Of a stretch of DNA of 64,000 nt, positions 11,276 to 24,000 are shown one piece after another (positions within the stretch are counted from its first letter, which is position 1; the number at the start of each line of letters is the position of its first letter). Below the pieces are notes generated by a model that searched no databases, was not told the DNA's origin, and saw only the letters and a list, made by a program, of their open reading frames with translations. Position numbers and translations under genes: made by a program. Origin of the DNA: Pipra filicauda (Eukaryota > Chordata > Aves > Passeriformes > Pipridae); assembly GCF_003945595.2 (NCBI RefSeq), contig NW_024104521.1, positions 496,001 to 560,000 on the forward strand, written 5' to 3'.

Positions 11276-13949
11276 GTGACACCGCAGGCGCGCCCCGTCG
11301 CCTGTATGTCCTGCCCCGGGCTTCTGTGTTTCCAAGCTCGAGGTGTCCCGGTACAGTCCTCAGGCAGGCATGGGGACTGGGGCAGGGAAGCGGGAGACAA
11401 TGTTGGTCTCCAATCTCCCTGAATTTACCCTTTATCCCCTACAGCGGGGAGCTGGGCTGGTTCCCAACGCAGGCTCGGCACTGGAAGATTCAAGGCAGTG
11501 TCTCCCCTGGTCAGAGCCAAAGCACGTGGGGGAGCAGAGGCGTACACAAAGCCTTCAGCCATAGTCTTCCTCCTTCCTATTGCTGCAGCTTCAGCAATGA
11601 CATGTCCTCTCTGGGAGCCCAGCAGATGCTCTGGGGACAGGGGCTGGCTCTAAATGTCTTTTTGGGAATTATGTCCTTTGCCCTGTGAGGCACTCTGGGG
11701 AATGGAGTTCCCCTGGGGCTGGGGCAGGGGCTGAGGAACAACTGGCCTCCTGATGGGAGGAGCAGGTCTGGGAGAACCACAGGCTGGGTTACGAGGCAAG
11801 AGCAGGCAGGATGCACCCTGCAGTGACACCCTTGGTGGCTGTGTCCCAGGTGATGTCTTCAGCAAGAAAGAGTCTGTAAAGGTGGGTTGCTTGCCCTGCC
11901 TTGTGTCTTGCTTTTAATTTGCGCTAAATGCCTGCTCATCTTGTCAGGGAGGAGCAGGGTCAGTGACCAAGTGGCTTTGCTGCCTTTCTGCAAGGGCAAG
12001 ACACACAGTCCCTGGTGCCAGCCTGGAGAGTGTGTGCTCAAAGAGAGCCCTGGGATGGGAGCAAGCTGGCTCATGTCTGCAATACACCATCCTTGCAAAC
12101 TACCTGCTGTGGATTGCTGGGTGCAGAGGGAGAGGACAGTCCCCTGGCTCAGCTCATGTGGTTCCCATGAACTTCCGTCTCAATGTCAGTGCATAAGGGC
12201 CTTTCCGGAGAGCCAAGGGCCAGCCCAGAGGGGTGATGGTCCTTTGGAAATCACTTTACACTTCTGGACTGGTTGTAGCACCCGGAGATGCTGGTGGGCA
12301 GCCAAGCCTGGAGGTGGGATGGGTGACATTGGTGCTGGGCTCTTCTCTGCTGCCACGTCCCTTCAGGCTGGTGTGGGGTGGTCTATATCTGCTGCCCTGG
12401 GGGGGACACAAGAGGTCCCCTGTTCCACATGGCCATCACGACCAGGGTGTGCAGGATGGCACTTGCATCTCTCACTTGCCCAGGACATGCTGAGATGGAG
12501 CAACTTTCTTTGTCAAATGGAAACTGGCTTCCAAGGAGCCAGATGGTGGTTTTTGGGATCGATCTGCAAACTTTGTTTGCTGTTACGTCCTGTGGGCTCT
12601 GGCACCCTCCTGTGGCTGTTCTGCCACCTCTCCTGTATCCCGTGGGCTTTTGGGATGCTGCAGCTGCCTTGGTCTGAGTTGTGGTGGCTGGTCCCCACGG
12701 TGGTCCTGGGAGCTGCCCCTCTCCCTCAGAGTGGGGGGAGCTGTGCATTGTCAGGATCTGGCCTTGTATCACACAGCTCAGGGGATCTGATTGTTGCAAG
12801 AAACTGTCCCAGTGTATTTGTGTTGTGGGGTTAAGCCAGGAACAGGTCTTCTGGATACTGTAGACAGGAATGAGGGACCTAAACCCCAGATCTGTCCCCA
12901 GAATGTGGCAGAAGGGGACTGGGCACTGCTAGCAGCCCAAATTTCTGAGCTTTCAGGTGGGGGAGGGTGGTTCATGGAGGTAGATTCAGTCAGGGCTTTG
13001 CATTCACAGACTCTCCCTACAGCTGTGTCTGTCTGCTGAGCTGCCCACTCTGCCTTGGCTGTCCCCTTCCCCTTGTGAGGTCAATGTCCCTTGCAGCACT
13101 TCCCCAGCCCACGGCTTTGTGGATGTACTATTGTAGGGTTGCCAGTCCCTGCTGTGCTGTGTGTTGTGCCTTTTTAGGATCTCCCCAAACTTGGCTCAGC
13201 TATGCAGTGACCAGTGCAGCATCCCCTGGTCCAGGTCCCCCCACCCTGGGACAGTGTCCTGCCATGGTGTGGAGACACTCTGTTGGGGGGCTGCCTGTCT
13301 TTTGCAGGAGCATGACCTGAATAAGAGACAGGGAGAGCTTGGTTTGAAGGGGATGGCCTTTCTTTTGGGGAGCAGGAGGTGAGGTTACCCTATACCAACC
13401 CTGGTATAGGATTGGTGGGAGGTGGTGGTGCTTCTGCACTTTCCCTTGGGGTTCCTTCTTTAGGTATTAGTAGGGACTGGGCTGTTCCTTGCTGGACCAT
13501 GGCTCCACCTCCTTTTCCATCCCTGAGGGAGAAGAAGCTGTAATTTCCATCAGGTCCCTTTTTGTTCACTTCCTTCCCTATTAATAAGAGATGAAGCTTA
13601 TGGATAATAGAGCCTGGATGGATTCAGAACTGATAGATATTGCTCGTGTGGGGTGTGAATGCAGTGTAGAGATGGAACTACAGCTGGGAAAAAGGAACTT
13701 GGGGAAGAGATGTTGTCTTGAGTCTGCACAGAGCATCTCAGGCTGGCTCTGGGAGCAGGGAAATCCCATTGCCACCACATGTCAGACTCCTTTCTGGCTC
13801 TGACATACTGTGCAAGGTAGCAACTCACTGCCAGCCTGAGCTTTGGAGCGAGCAGCTCTTAGCCTGGATGGTCTTGGAGTTTGACTTTTTTCCTCCCATT
13901 CTTGCACCCATCCTTGTCTCCTCCCCTGTGTGGAGACAGCAGAAGTGGA

Positions 13950-14205
13950 TGCCTGGAGATGCAGGACACTTGCAGTGCTGGGGGGCTGATGCCCAGGGAT
14001 GCAGGATGCTTGCAGTGCTGGATTGCTGTGGCAACAGGGATGCAGGACACTTCCAGCACAGGATGGTTGATATGTGGGGATGCAGGATACTTGCAAAACC
14101 AGCTGGCTGGAGAAGATAGTTGATGTCAGAGGATACAGGATGCTCACGGCACTTAGTGGGAACGGATGGCTGATGCTCAAGGATGCAGGATCCTCTCGGT
14201 GCCGG
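13950..14205 (+). repeat. Degenerate minisatellite (GGATGCAGGA units)
   Basis: About six diverged copies of a 40-51 bp unit opening with GGATGCAGGA(C/T)(A/G)CTTGCAG, starting near 13957, 13998, 14038, 14078, 14130 and 14180. It ends where the CpG-rich promoter of exon A begins. Confidence 0.75.
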
Positions 14206-15015
14206 CTCCCCTCCGGAAGGAGCATCCCTTGGAGAGAGGCGGCTTGGGATGCAGCAGGGCCTCATTGGTCAGCGGGACCTGTGGAGTCTGCCGGTTGCCA
14301 TACCAACCTGCCTCTGGTTCCCAGCCAGCCGGGGCGTGAAGTGCCGGGTCGGTCTGGTGCCAAGGGGCGGACCGGGAGCCAGGGGCAACCCGAGGCTCTG
14401 CCAACCAGGGAAGCGTCCATCTGCCTCTGCCGGAGAGCTGGCTGGCACTGCCGGGCTCCCCGGCTCCCCGCATCACCCTGACTCTGCTCCCCACCTCTCC
14501 CCGCAACTTCGCGGCACGGAGGGGGCCGGCGGCGGGCACGGCACGGGGGAACTTGCCCGAGCACCTCGCTCCCTCTCGGCGGTCAGCTTTCGTGAGCCTG
14601 AGCCCCAGGAGGGGCATCGCCGCCAGCCCCTCTGTCCCGCCGTCCCCCTGAACCAGAGCATCCCCGCGCAAAAGTTGCCGCTGCCCGCCGCCGGGTTTCG
14701 GGGCCGGCGGCTGCCGCGCTGCCGGGCGCTGTCGCTGCCCGCCCCGCCGGGCTGCACCGGCCGCCCATGCCCGCGGGCTCGCTCCGGGCAGGAAGGCTCT
14801 GTCCTCCCCCGGGCATCGCCCGCTGCTCGGAGGAGCAGGGGGGCTGTTTGGAGGCCGGGAAGGGGTGCGGCTGGGTCCCTCCCCAGCGCTGGGAGCTGGA
14901 GCCATGAGCCACTGCCAGCAGCGCTGCAAGAGGCAGCTGGGCCGGGTGATCCGCTTCTTCTATCAGTTTGTCACCGGCACTCTCTCCCAAGGTAGGTGCC
15001 GCCCTGGAGGACACG
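14200..15015 (+). promoter_or_regulatory. KCNIP2: CpG-rich promoter region of KCNIP2 exon A
   Basis: CpG density rises sharply from about 14,200 and drops after 15,015, surrounding the exon A start codon. No TATA box is apparent. This is the only strong CpG island in the KCNIP2 half of the window, so it is probably a genuine promoter for the exon A transcript. The exact start site is not visible from sequence. Confidence 0.6.
14904..14991 (+). CDS. KCNIP2: KCNIP2 alternative first exon A (KChIP1-like N-terminus)
   Basis: Encodes 29 residues beginning [10 protein letters not shown] and ending TGTLSQ, then one base of the next codon before a consensus donor GTAGGT. From memory this resembles an alternative KCNIP1 N-terminus that starts MSGCSKRCK and ends TGTLSK, which supports a real coding exon. 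The paired cysteines near the start could be lipidated, and the middle is an amphipathic basic/aromatic helix. The start ATG has a GAGCC context and lies in a CpG island. Splicing to 35206 restores the family sequence DSVEDEFEL. Confidence 0.85.
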
Positions 15016-18000
15016 GGGTCTCTGTTCTGAGGGAGTGGTCTCTGTCTGATGAGTTCTGCGAGGTTATTTGGGGAGGGGGGAAATCCTGTTCAGGTGCTGA
15101 ACGCTTCAGCTCCTGGCAGAGGGGTTGCACTGAGCTCCGTGTGGAGCAAAGCTGAAGATCGTTCCAGGAGGCAATGAGAGCCCCTAAAGGCCCCCTGTGG
15201 ACTTGGGGTAATGGGAATGTTTTATTTGGGGAGGGGACTGGTGCAGAGTGGAGCGTGAAAGAACTGCTGTGCACATAAATGGCAGCTGGTCGGACTCTTC
15301 CCTGCCGTATCAAGGAATATGACTCCTCTGGGGCCACAGCTGTGCCCTCCATCCATCTGGCCAGGAAAGCCCTGGGTGTGCCCCACAAGCCAAGGCAGGG
15401 ACACACCCTGATGCCTGCATCTGTTTATGTCCTGGAATGCTTGGTCCTGGGGACAGAGCTGCATGCTGTGTGCTCCTGGTTTGCTGTCACAGCCGTGGCA
15501 GGACCCTCATCCCCATGCCAGCCCCTGCACAGACCAGCCAGTTGGCCAGGACCCTCTCTTCTGAGTGTGAGCCCAGAACCACCTCCTAAACCCAATGGGC
15601 ACATCTTGGGTGTGCCTGTGTGTGCTGGGACTCCCGTTGCGCCACTCCTGCTCCTATCCCCGTGCCCCTGTGTGGGGGGCAAGCTGCCACCCCCATGGCC
15701 TTGCCCTGCTGAGGACCACTGGGCTGCCCCTCTGAGCAACAACAGTGCTGGGGGGGGATGCACTTCCTCCCATGAGTGCGGGGAAGGCCTTATTGGCAGT
15801 GTCATGCCTTGGAGCAGGGCTGGGACTTGCACTGCCTTTGCCAGGACCCAGCCTGCCTGAAAACCCCTTGCAAGTTCTGGCCCCTCCTTGCCCGGGGAAA
15901 CCCCTGTGTCTCCCCAGCCTTTGCCCATCCCTGGGGCCAGGGAAAGGCAGGGATAGCATGGAGATGCACTTGGCACAACACTGGAGGTTGGGACATGGGA
16001 GCAGTATCCACCCTGTGAGCCATGCCCAGCTGGCATGCTACCTTCCTGCCCACAGGGATCTGAGCCCTGGGATGGAGGGTCCCCCTTGCATCAGGGGACA
16101 GTCCCCCAGGCCCAGCAGTGTGCCAGGCTCTGGAAGCTGGGTGTGCCGCAGGCAGTGCCAGGTCCACCCCCGCTTGTTGGCTCCACCAGGCACCAGCCAA
16201 CTAGTCTGGAGTGAAGGGGGAAGAGGATGAGTCAGCTGAGTCCAGCCCTGGGCATGAGGGGCTGAGCTGCAGGTGATGAAGCGAAGTGGGGATGGGACTT
16301 CTGTGTGTTTCCACCCCCACCACCTGCAAGGACATCCTGCAGATCTTTATCCCAGTGTCCTGGGCTTTGCAGCTGGGCACTATGGCACTGGGGCTGTAGC
16401 GGGTGTCCCCCACAACTGGGTCTCTGGACTGGGCATGCGTGGTACTGAGCAGCACCAAGGGCTGTCCCTATAGCCCTGCTGGGTGTGCACGGGGCTGGGA
16501 TGGGCACAGAGGGCATGGCTGGCCATGGGACACTGACTAGCACTGCGAACCCTCTTCTCAATGTCCTCCCAAATTCTCGGACAAGCCAAGGTTGGGTGAA
16601 ACCCAAAGCCAGGTAGCTCTATGTCCCTCTAACTCAGGGTTGGGAGTGGGATATGGGGCTTGCAGAACCTTCTCCACTCCACAGCATCCACTCTTCCCCA
16701 GCCGCTGCTCTGGTCCATGGGTGACCAAGATGCTCCCCCCTGTCCAACTGCTATCTTACCCTGTGGTCTCCTTCTGGGGGGCAATGAGCCCCTCTGTTCT
16801 CCCTGCATAGGTGAGGAAGGTCCCACGGAGCTCGCTACGGAAGGCACTGGGTGCCCGACCAGACGTGCCCCAGGGTGGGGGGCCCCCGGCTGGGTGCCCT
16901 AGGGAGCTAACCAAGGACGGGTCACCAGAGAGGAGAAAGAGAAATGACTCAATCAATTAACCAGATTAAAACTGTGACTTCACCTCCCCAAAATAGCATT
17001 TCACCAATATTTTAATGTGCTTATTAATAATCTGCTCGCGCTCTGATTAGCAGCAAGGTAATAAGGGATCAGCTTTAACCTAAATTTAACTCTCCCTAAT
17101 GGATGATGGCCCCGAGAACAAAAAAAAGGAGAAACTCCTATCCATCAGGCTGGCCCCCCAGTGGGTCAGCATCACTCAAAGTACCTGAGCAGCTGCTGCC
17201 CAGCTGTGCCTGGGGACCATCACCTCACTCTGGTCCAGCAAGTCCTATGACACATTTTGTGGAGGTAGTGCCCTAACACCCTGCAGCACTGGGTGAAGAG
17301 CACTTTGGGGGTAATCACAGGCATGGCTCTCAAGCAGGGCAGAGCCTGGCCATGGTCAAAGTGCATGGTCCCCTCCTGAAGAGACAGGTCCCTTGACGAT
17401 GGATGATTCCTCTGTTCTGTCCCCCATCTGCTCCCATTCTGCAGCAAGGCACAGTTCCCTATTCCCCGCTGCTGGTGGTGCTGGGAGGATGGAGATGGGG
17501 ACCAGCCACCTGGCTACCTGATGGCTCTGGGTGTTGCCCCACGTGTGCTTGTGACACGCTGTGTGTGCAGAGCTGCTTTCTAGGCAAGAAACCTCGCTCC
17601 CAGGCACTTCTATCTACACACAGAGGGTGGCTGGTAGGGTGGTTAAATTTAGCTGGGTGGCAGGGCTGCAGTGCCAGCAATGCCAGACAGCCAGGATGGG
17701 GGTGGCTGGAGGGGGGATGCTTCATGGCTGTTATTATCACAGCCCAAAGTGGGACAGGCGGCACTTGGTGCCAGCCTGTGCTGCCTGTCCTGGCATAGCT
17801 GTGCCTGGGGCAGTGTTACAGGGCCTGCCGCCCTCCCCAGGGCTGAACCATGGGCATATGCCAGAACCACTTTGCCAGCCTGTCCACTGTCACCTGTGGA
17901 TGCTCAGAGCAGTTGGTCTTGGGGGAGAGAGAAGGGAGGGAGTGGCGGATCTGGATGCTTGGATTCTGCTCTCTGAAACAGGCACAGCTGGAGCATTTCT

Positions 18001-21000
18001 GTACTCCTGATCCCACATCTGAGTGGCCACATCCCTTGGCTGTAGCTGTAGAGTGGGTATGGAACATCTTGTATGCAAAGAGATTTTGGGGTGAAACACT
18101 TGGGTCTGTCTTTCTCAGCCATATATCTGTATCCCATGGGGCAGCTAATGGGGCCAAGTGCAGTCCAGGGACCAGAGGTGTCTCAGGCATGGGTCCAGCT
18201 AATCCCACATGGGTTTGGATCTGTGAGTGTGCCCAGGCCCATAGTGGCACTGTCCAAGTGCACCCAGCATCACAGAGTAGGAAACAGGCTAGTTGGCTCT
18301 GACTCCAGGCTGAGAAAAGCAGATGATGATCCCGGACATCCCTGGGGAGGTGCTGTGCTGGTACACAGGGGACAAGATACCAAAGCCTCTCTGCCAGACC
18401 CAGCTCTCTGGGATGATAGAACTGCAGAGACACCTTCCTTCAAGGCCCCATGTCTGGAGCAAGGGCGGACACAAGCATCTCAGCAGAGATGCTGATGTTC
18501 ACTGATCCTAGGCTGCAGCATCATTCCCTCGGGAGCCCCGTTTCCAGGACTCCCAGCTCCTCCTGTGGGGTGGCAACAAGGGGTCGAGCCCTGAGGATCC
18601 CAAGGTCAGCAGGGAACTTGGAGCAGCTCTTGAGCTGTGGTGATGCCTTGCTGGCCCCGTGGCACTGACTTGCACCCACATGGGTAATGAGCCCCGTCTG
18701 TTCTCTGCCCCCTGCTTCCTTCTCCTGGCTGATGGTGCCACTCTCCCCCCGGGGCCAGGAGGGTTATTTTTAACTGTTTGCCATGTGCTGCCTGAGCACA
18801 ATTAAGGTAATTGGTTTGGGAGCCTGGCTCTCACACAACGCTCCCAATTACCTGCCTGCCTGCCCGTGCAGCCCCCCGCCTCCCTGCCCGCCGTGGCCGG
18901 CTCCTCTGGCAGGGGGACTGTCGGGACAGGGCTGCCCCAGATAGCACGGCGGGACTGAGTGGGGGGCACAAGTGGGCACAGGGGATGGAGCCATGGAGAA
19001 GACATCCCTGCACAACGACAGCCTGCTCTATGCCTCCCTGATTGCCATCCTCCTCCTCATCTCCTATTGGTTCACCACTCGCTGCTTCAAAATCATCAGC
19101 GGCATTGAAGGTACGGGGTTGGGGACTTTGGGGGACAGGGTGACGCTGGCCCATCCCATCTGCTTCCACAAACCAAGTAGTGAGGCAAGCCAGATGCTTG
19201 ATGTGGGAAAGGTGGATTGGGGACCCTCTCTTTGCCTCTCTGGGGCACCTCCATCTCCTCCTCAGTCTCTTAATTTGTTCCTCCTGGACCTGGTCCTGCT
19301 GCACTGGTGGCAGCCACCAGGCTGAGCCATGGCAGTATCCAGGGCTGTTTCAGGGTCCACCATGCTGCCGGTGTCCAGGTACTGCTACCCCTCACTGCAA
19401 GATGGGGACACAGATGGACTCCCTGGAGCCTCCTGCTCTTGTAGGGTGCCCAGTGCTGATGCCAGGGCCTCAACCTGCATTTTGGGGCTCTGGGTCCCTT
19501 TGGGGATGACCTACATCTTTGGTCCTTAGCTGGTGTGTTTGGGAGCTCTGGGATGTGGCAGGGGTCCCAGTTGTCCTGGTGAAGGGTCTCTCCAAGCCCT
19601 GCTGCAGTAGGATGTGAATGCCAGAGATTTTGCAAGGTGAGACCCCAGGGCAAGGACCAGGGCAGGAGGGGTGGCACTGGCATCGCGTGTCTGAGGACGT
19701 GCAGAGCCTCTCCTGCCTGGGGTGTGCATTGCTCCATCCATCCGTGTGACCTCTCTCTGCAAAACTCAGCCATGGCCTTAAGGCTCTTCCTACGGCATGG
19801 CCAAATGCTGGCTGGCTGCAGGGACGAGGAAACATCCCTGGGAGTGATGCCTCTTGGTGGGATGGGGGGAAAATCCCTGTCCCACTTCTGGTGGGGTGTG
19901 TATACTTTCAAACATCCCTTTGCAGGCAGCTGAGGGTCTGGCTCTACTGGTAAAGTCCTACATGTGTCTCCTCCATGCTGGGGGCAGCTCCAGACAGAGT
20001 AGCATCCCTGGGAACCCAGCCCATCTGGATCTGCCCTCAGTGGGAGGGAATGTGTTCTGGGCAAGAAACCCTGGGGAGTTTGGGGGTGTTGGGAGCTGGG
20101 CTCTGGCGTGGTGTGTGGCACTGGAACATGGGACCAGCACCAGGTGCCTGTGCCAGTCCTGGTGGGATCTTGCAGTCATGCTGGCAGCAAAGAGTGGAGG
20201 GTTTTTATCAATGGCTCCATCATGGAAATGTGGAATGCTGATGTGGTGAGTCGGAGATTTATCACTGCTCTGCTGTGGAGGATGGCTGGCATGGGACAGG
20301 CACAAGAGCAGGAGGGGAAGCTGTTACCTGTTACCAATGATGGTCCATTCAGGGGCTCAGCAGGTTTGCTTTACAGAGGAACTGCCCCAAACCCTCTTTG
20401 CTGGGACAAGCCCTGTCTCAGGCTGGAAGGGCTCCTCTTACTCTGTGTCTGGCCTAAACCAGGTTGCAAAAATAGACCCACAGTGTGCAGGACAGGCATT
20501 GGCACTGGGAGCAGCTGGAGGTTTGAGGAGATAATGGGTTGTAACTGGGGTTTAGCAAGAAAAATGCAGTTGGCATCAGTGGGAAACTTCCTCTGAGAGT
20601 GCAACAGGTCTGTGCCACCCTGGCCTGGAGGGACTGACTCGGGGCAAAACTGGGAGGCAGCCACATGAAATTCAGGCTCAGTGCCTGGAAACTTGCCTCT
20701 TTCCAAGAAAAGGAAATGTCAGGTCTGAAAACTTCCAGCCTGAGGGATGTTTCCCCAGGGAAAACTTTCAGCTTTCTCCTCAAGATGCCTCTGATGCATC
20801 ACTGGCATCTTCTGCTGGCATTAGAGCCTTGGGAGCCCATCCCACGTGGGCAGGAGATGCTGAGCCTCATGGCACGAAGCCACTAGATAGCCTGGCCGTG
20901 CCGTGACCTGGGACTGAGGCACCAGCCCTCTCTGTCCCATGCCAAGGGACAAGTCTGCAGCCTTCTGGGCTGGAAATGGGGGTTCTTGGGGGATTGGTGT

Positions 21001-24000
21001 GGGACAGCCCTGCTGGGAGCTCTTGTCAGTAACAGCCAACACCTCTGCCATCTCCTTCTCCCCGCCGGTGTCCCAGGGTGACGTTTCTTCCCCTGGTGAC
21101 ATATTTCCCACCCAGCACAAAGACAACAGGGAGAAAAGGGGATTTCTGCCGCAGTCCTGTTTGCAGGGCCCTTTGTGGAGGCAATAGGGCCTTAGAGCTG
21201 GGCAGGGGGTGTGCCCCATAGCCTGGGCAAGGCCACCCCACCTTTGCCTGGGGCAGCCGGCCTTGTACCTGGGGGGAACTGTGCAAGGTGGGGAGCAGTG
21301 GTAGCATGGGGGCAGCCCTGCTCCCTGCCTGCCACACTGGTGCTGGAGTTAAAACTGATCTTGTTTTGTGTGCCATGTGGGAATTGTCCACCTGGAGATG
21401 GGTAGCGCCAGTGGTGTCCCTGGGGGAAGCTGTGCACCCCAAGGGTTCTGAGCCCTGGTGATAGGCAGGGACCAGCGGACACCTGGCTCCCCAGTGGTCC
21501 CTGTGGCTTGTAATTGAGCAGCCAGGCAAGAGCTGGAATTGTGTTAAAAAAAAAGCAGAGGAACTAAATTTAGCCCTCTTGGCTGTGTGTGAATGTGTGC
21601 TCGAGGCACACTGATGTCTGGGTTCACCCTCTGTTTCTAGCTGCTCTGTGACCTTGGCTGGGTCCCTTAGTCCCACTGCATCCCCAGCCCTTGAATCTTC
21701 TCCTCTTCTGCTCATTGCTGCACTGCCTGTGGGTCTGGCAGTGTCTTGGGCATCCTGCATCACAGCCTCTGCTCCCACTCGTTCTCACAGCCCTGCTTCC
21801 CATCTCCCCTTGGTGCTCCCAGCAAAACAGCTGGACCCATCTGCCTGCTTGGAAATGGGGCACAGGGAGTTGTTACCCCACATCCTCCCATGATGCTCAG
21901 CCTTGTTGGTCCCCATGGGGCACACGTGTCTGGGGCACAGAGGACAAATCTGAGTCATTCCCATCCTGGATGTTTAGCCAGTGCCCATTGTCCTGCCCCT
22001 CCCCATGTCCCCCCCTGGGAACCAAGTGCCTTTTAATATCTGTGGCCCGTTTCCTTAGCAACTGCATTAAGCAAATCGATGGAGGTGGTGTCATTGGAAT
22101 GGGAGGGCATGCCTCCTTCCCCCCTCAACCCCCCTATCCTTGCCACCCCCCCGCACGCCTCCCTCCACTTGGCCTCTCTCCACCCTTACTCGCAGGCACA
22201 ACCCTGCTTTGCCTGGGCTCTCGGCCGTGGCTCCTTGAGCCGCCCGCCACAGCCTCACGCTGACCCCCCGCTTGCCCACAGCCGATGGCGGGTGCCCCAG
22301 AGTAGAGGGGTGACAGCCGATCCCCTACCAGGGACAGGGGCAGGTGTCCCTGGGGATGTGTGGCCTGGCGGCTGTGGTGCTGGGGTGACGGGGCTCCAGG
22401 ACTGTGGTGGGGAGGGGTGGGGGAGTGAGGGGCCATGAGACACCCCCACCATGAACCTGGAAGGCCTTGAGATGATCGCGGTGCTGGTGGTCTTGGTCCT
22501 CTTCGTCAAGGTGCTGGAGCAATTTGGCCTCTTCGAGCCTGTGTCCTTGGAAGGTAACGGGTGTGGGTGGTGCTGGTGCCTCCAGGAACATGAGGGGCAG
22601 GCAGTGGGTGTCCAGAGCTGCCTCTAAGGATGCTCCAAGAGTGCTGCATCCATGAGAGAGTGAGAGTCCTGCGACGTGGTGTTTGTCTGCTGCTTGTAGA
22701 GGCATAGGATGCAAGGAGTGGGGTGTCCTGCCTGTCCCAGTGGCTGAGGATGTGGGGAGGGGACAAGGCTGGCAGGGTGTCTGCTGTATGGTGGTGACTT
22801 TGATGTGTGCTGGGGTGTTGTGGGCTGGGACTGTGTGTAAGTGTGCATGTGGGCACTGGGTTTTTTTCCAGCACCTCTACAGGACTCAGATGTTATCAGA
22901 GACCATGGTCACCTCACTCTGCGCATGAGGTGTCAGACTTAGCACCAGCTTGCAGAGCAGCCAGGCTCAGGAAGGATGGGTATCTGCTGGGCTCCCTGCT
23001 CCTGGCTCTCCCCAGGGCCCCCTGTAGCCCTTGGGCAGGATGGAGGGACACAGAGGGGGCTGTCCAGCTGGGGATGGGCAGTACAAGGTGCTGAGCAGTG
23101 TGCACAGGACGCACTTGTTGGAATCTGGATCCGCTTGGGGGATTCTACACATGGTGGGAGGGAGGTCAGGACCGTTTGGCTAGGTGCTCCCTGGGTTCCC
23201 AGGGTGATGTTTGTGTGAAGGGTCCCCCCAACCCTGCCCAGCCTCTGCCCATGCCAGCACTCACCCACCTGAAGGATGCTGCAGCCTGCCCAGCCCCTGG
23301 CATCAGGACATGCACTGGGTGAGGGTGTGACAGACAGTTTCCCTGGTCCACTGGTACCCTGGAATGCTCTGCTCTGGTTCTCCAGTGCTAACTCTCACAC
23401 GGGCTGGGTGTAGTGGTGAATGCTGGCTCCCCTCCACAAACAGTGCCAGGGCACTCCCTGGCAGCACTCTTGGGCTGTACTTGTGGATTGGCTGTGCCTA
23501 GGGGTGGGGAGTGAAGGAGCAAATGGGGGGTCTTCTTCTGATCTTGCAAACCTGCTTGCAGGACAGGAAAGCTTGGTGGGTGAAAGTTTTTGTTACTGCT
23601 TAACTGCTTGCTATGTCCCTGAGCTCCAGCAGCAGTACTCCTAGGTGGATCATACCAGGAAGAAAACTGTGGCAGGAGCTGACCTGGCAAGCATCCTGCC
23701 TTGTGAACCCCAGCAGAGGGCATGCTGATTGTGCCCAGCTTGGACCCCCCTCCCCAGTTCTTCTGGTGATTTGGGGGCTGCCTTCCCCAGACCCTGGTTT
23801 CCCCCTTCCCAGTGCTTTTGTTTCCCCTTGTAGCTGCTCGAAGCTTTGGACTAAAGTTGGCATTGACTGCAGCTGTTCTGCATCTCTCAGGTGTGATGGA
23901 AAGCATGGAGACAGAGAGCCTCCCATCTTCTGCAGCAACTCTGCTGAGGGGCTCAGGACAAGGCAGGGGCCACTCCTTGGCTGGTGTGGCTCCTCTGTTC

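Larger units (their letters stand above)
1..14190. other. Non-coding region 5' of the first recognised KCNIP2 exon
   Basis: No open frame here looks like a conserved protein or sits between plausible splice sites. The DNA is GC-rich, CpG-poor and unique-looking, with short AT-rich islands (listed separately) that resemble conserved regulatory DNA. By comparison with the human gene order (ARMH3, KCNIP2, OGA) this is either KCNIP2 upstream sequence or part of its first intron. The usual first exon of long KChIP2 (N-terminus MRGQGRKE in mammals) was looked for and not found. Confidence 0.6.

Noticed and set aside
10888..11688. 266-codon + strand open frame
   Set aside because: Spans a G-rich tandem repeat and CpG patch. 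Composition is that of random GC-rich sequence.
11887..12834. 315-codon + strand open frame
   Set aside because: Low-information Cys/Trp/Ser/Pro composition, no recognisable domain, no conserved start. Consistent with stop-poor GC-rich DNA.
14177..14995. Long open frames on both strands over the exon A promoter
   Set aside because: These are CpG-island shadows. The real coding part is the 88-base exon A in another frame.
19270..20121. 283-codon - strand open frame
   Set aside because: Pro/Ser/Cys-rich random-like composition with no family resemblance or splice context.
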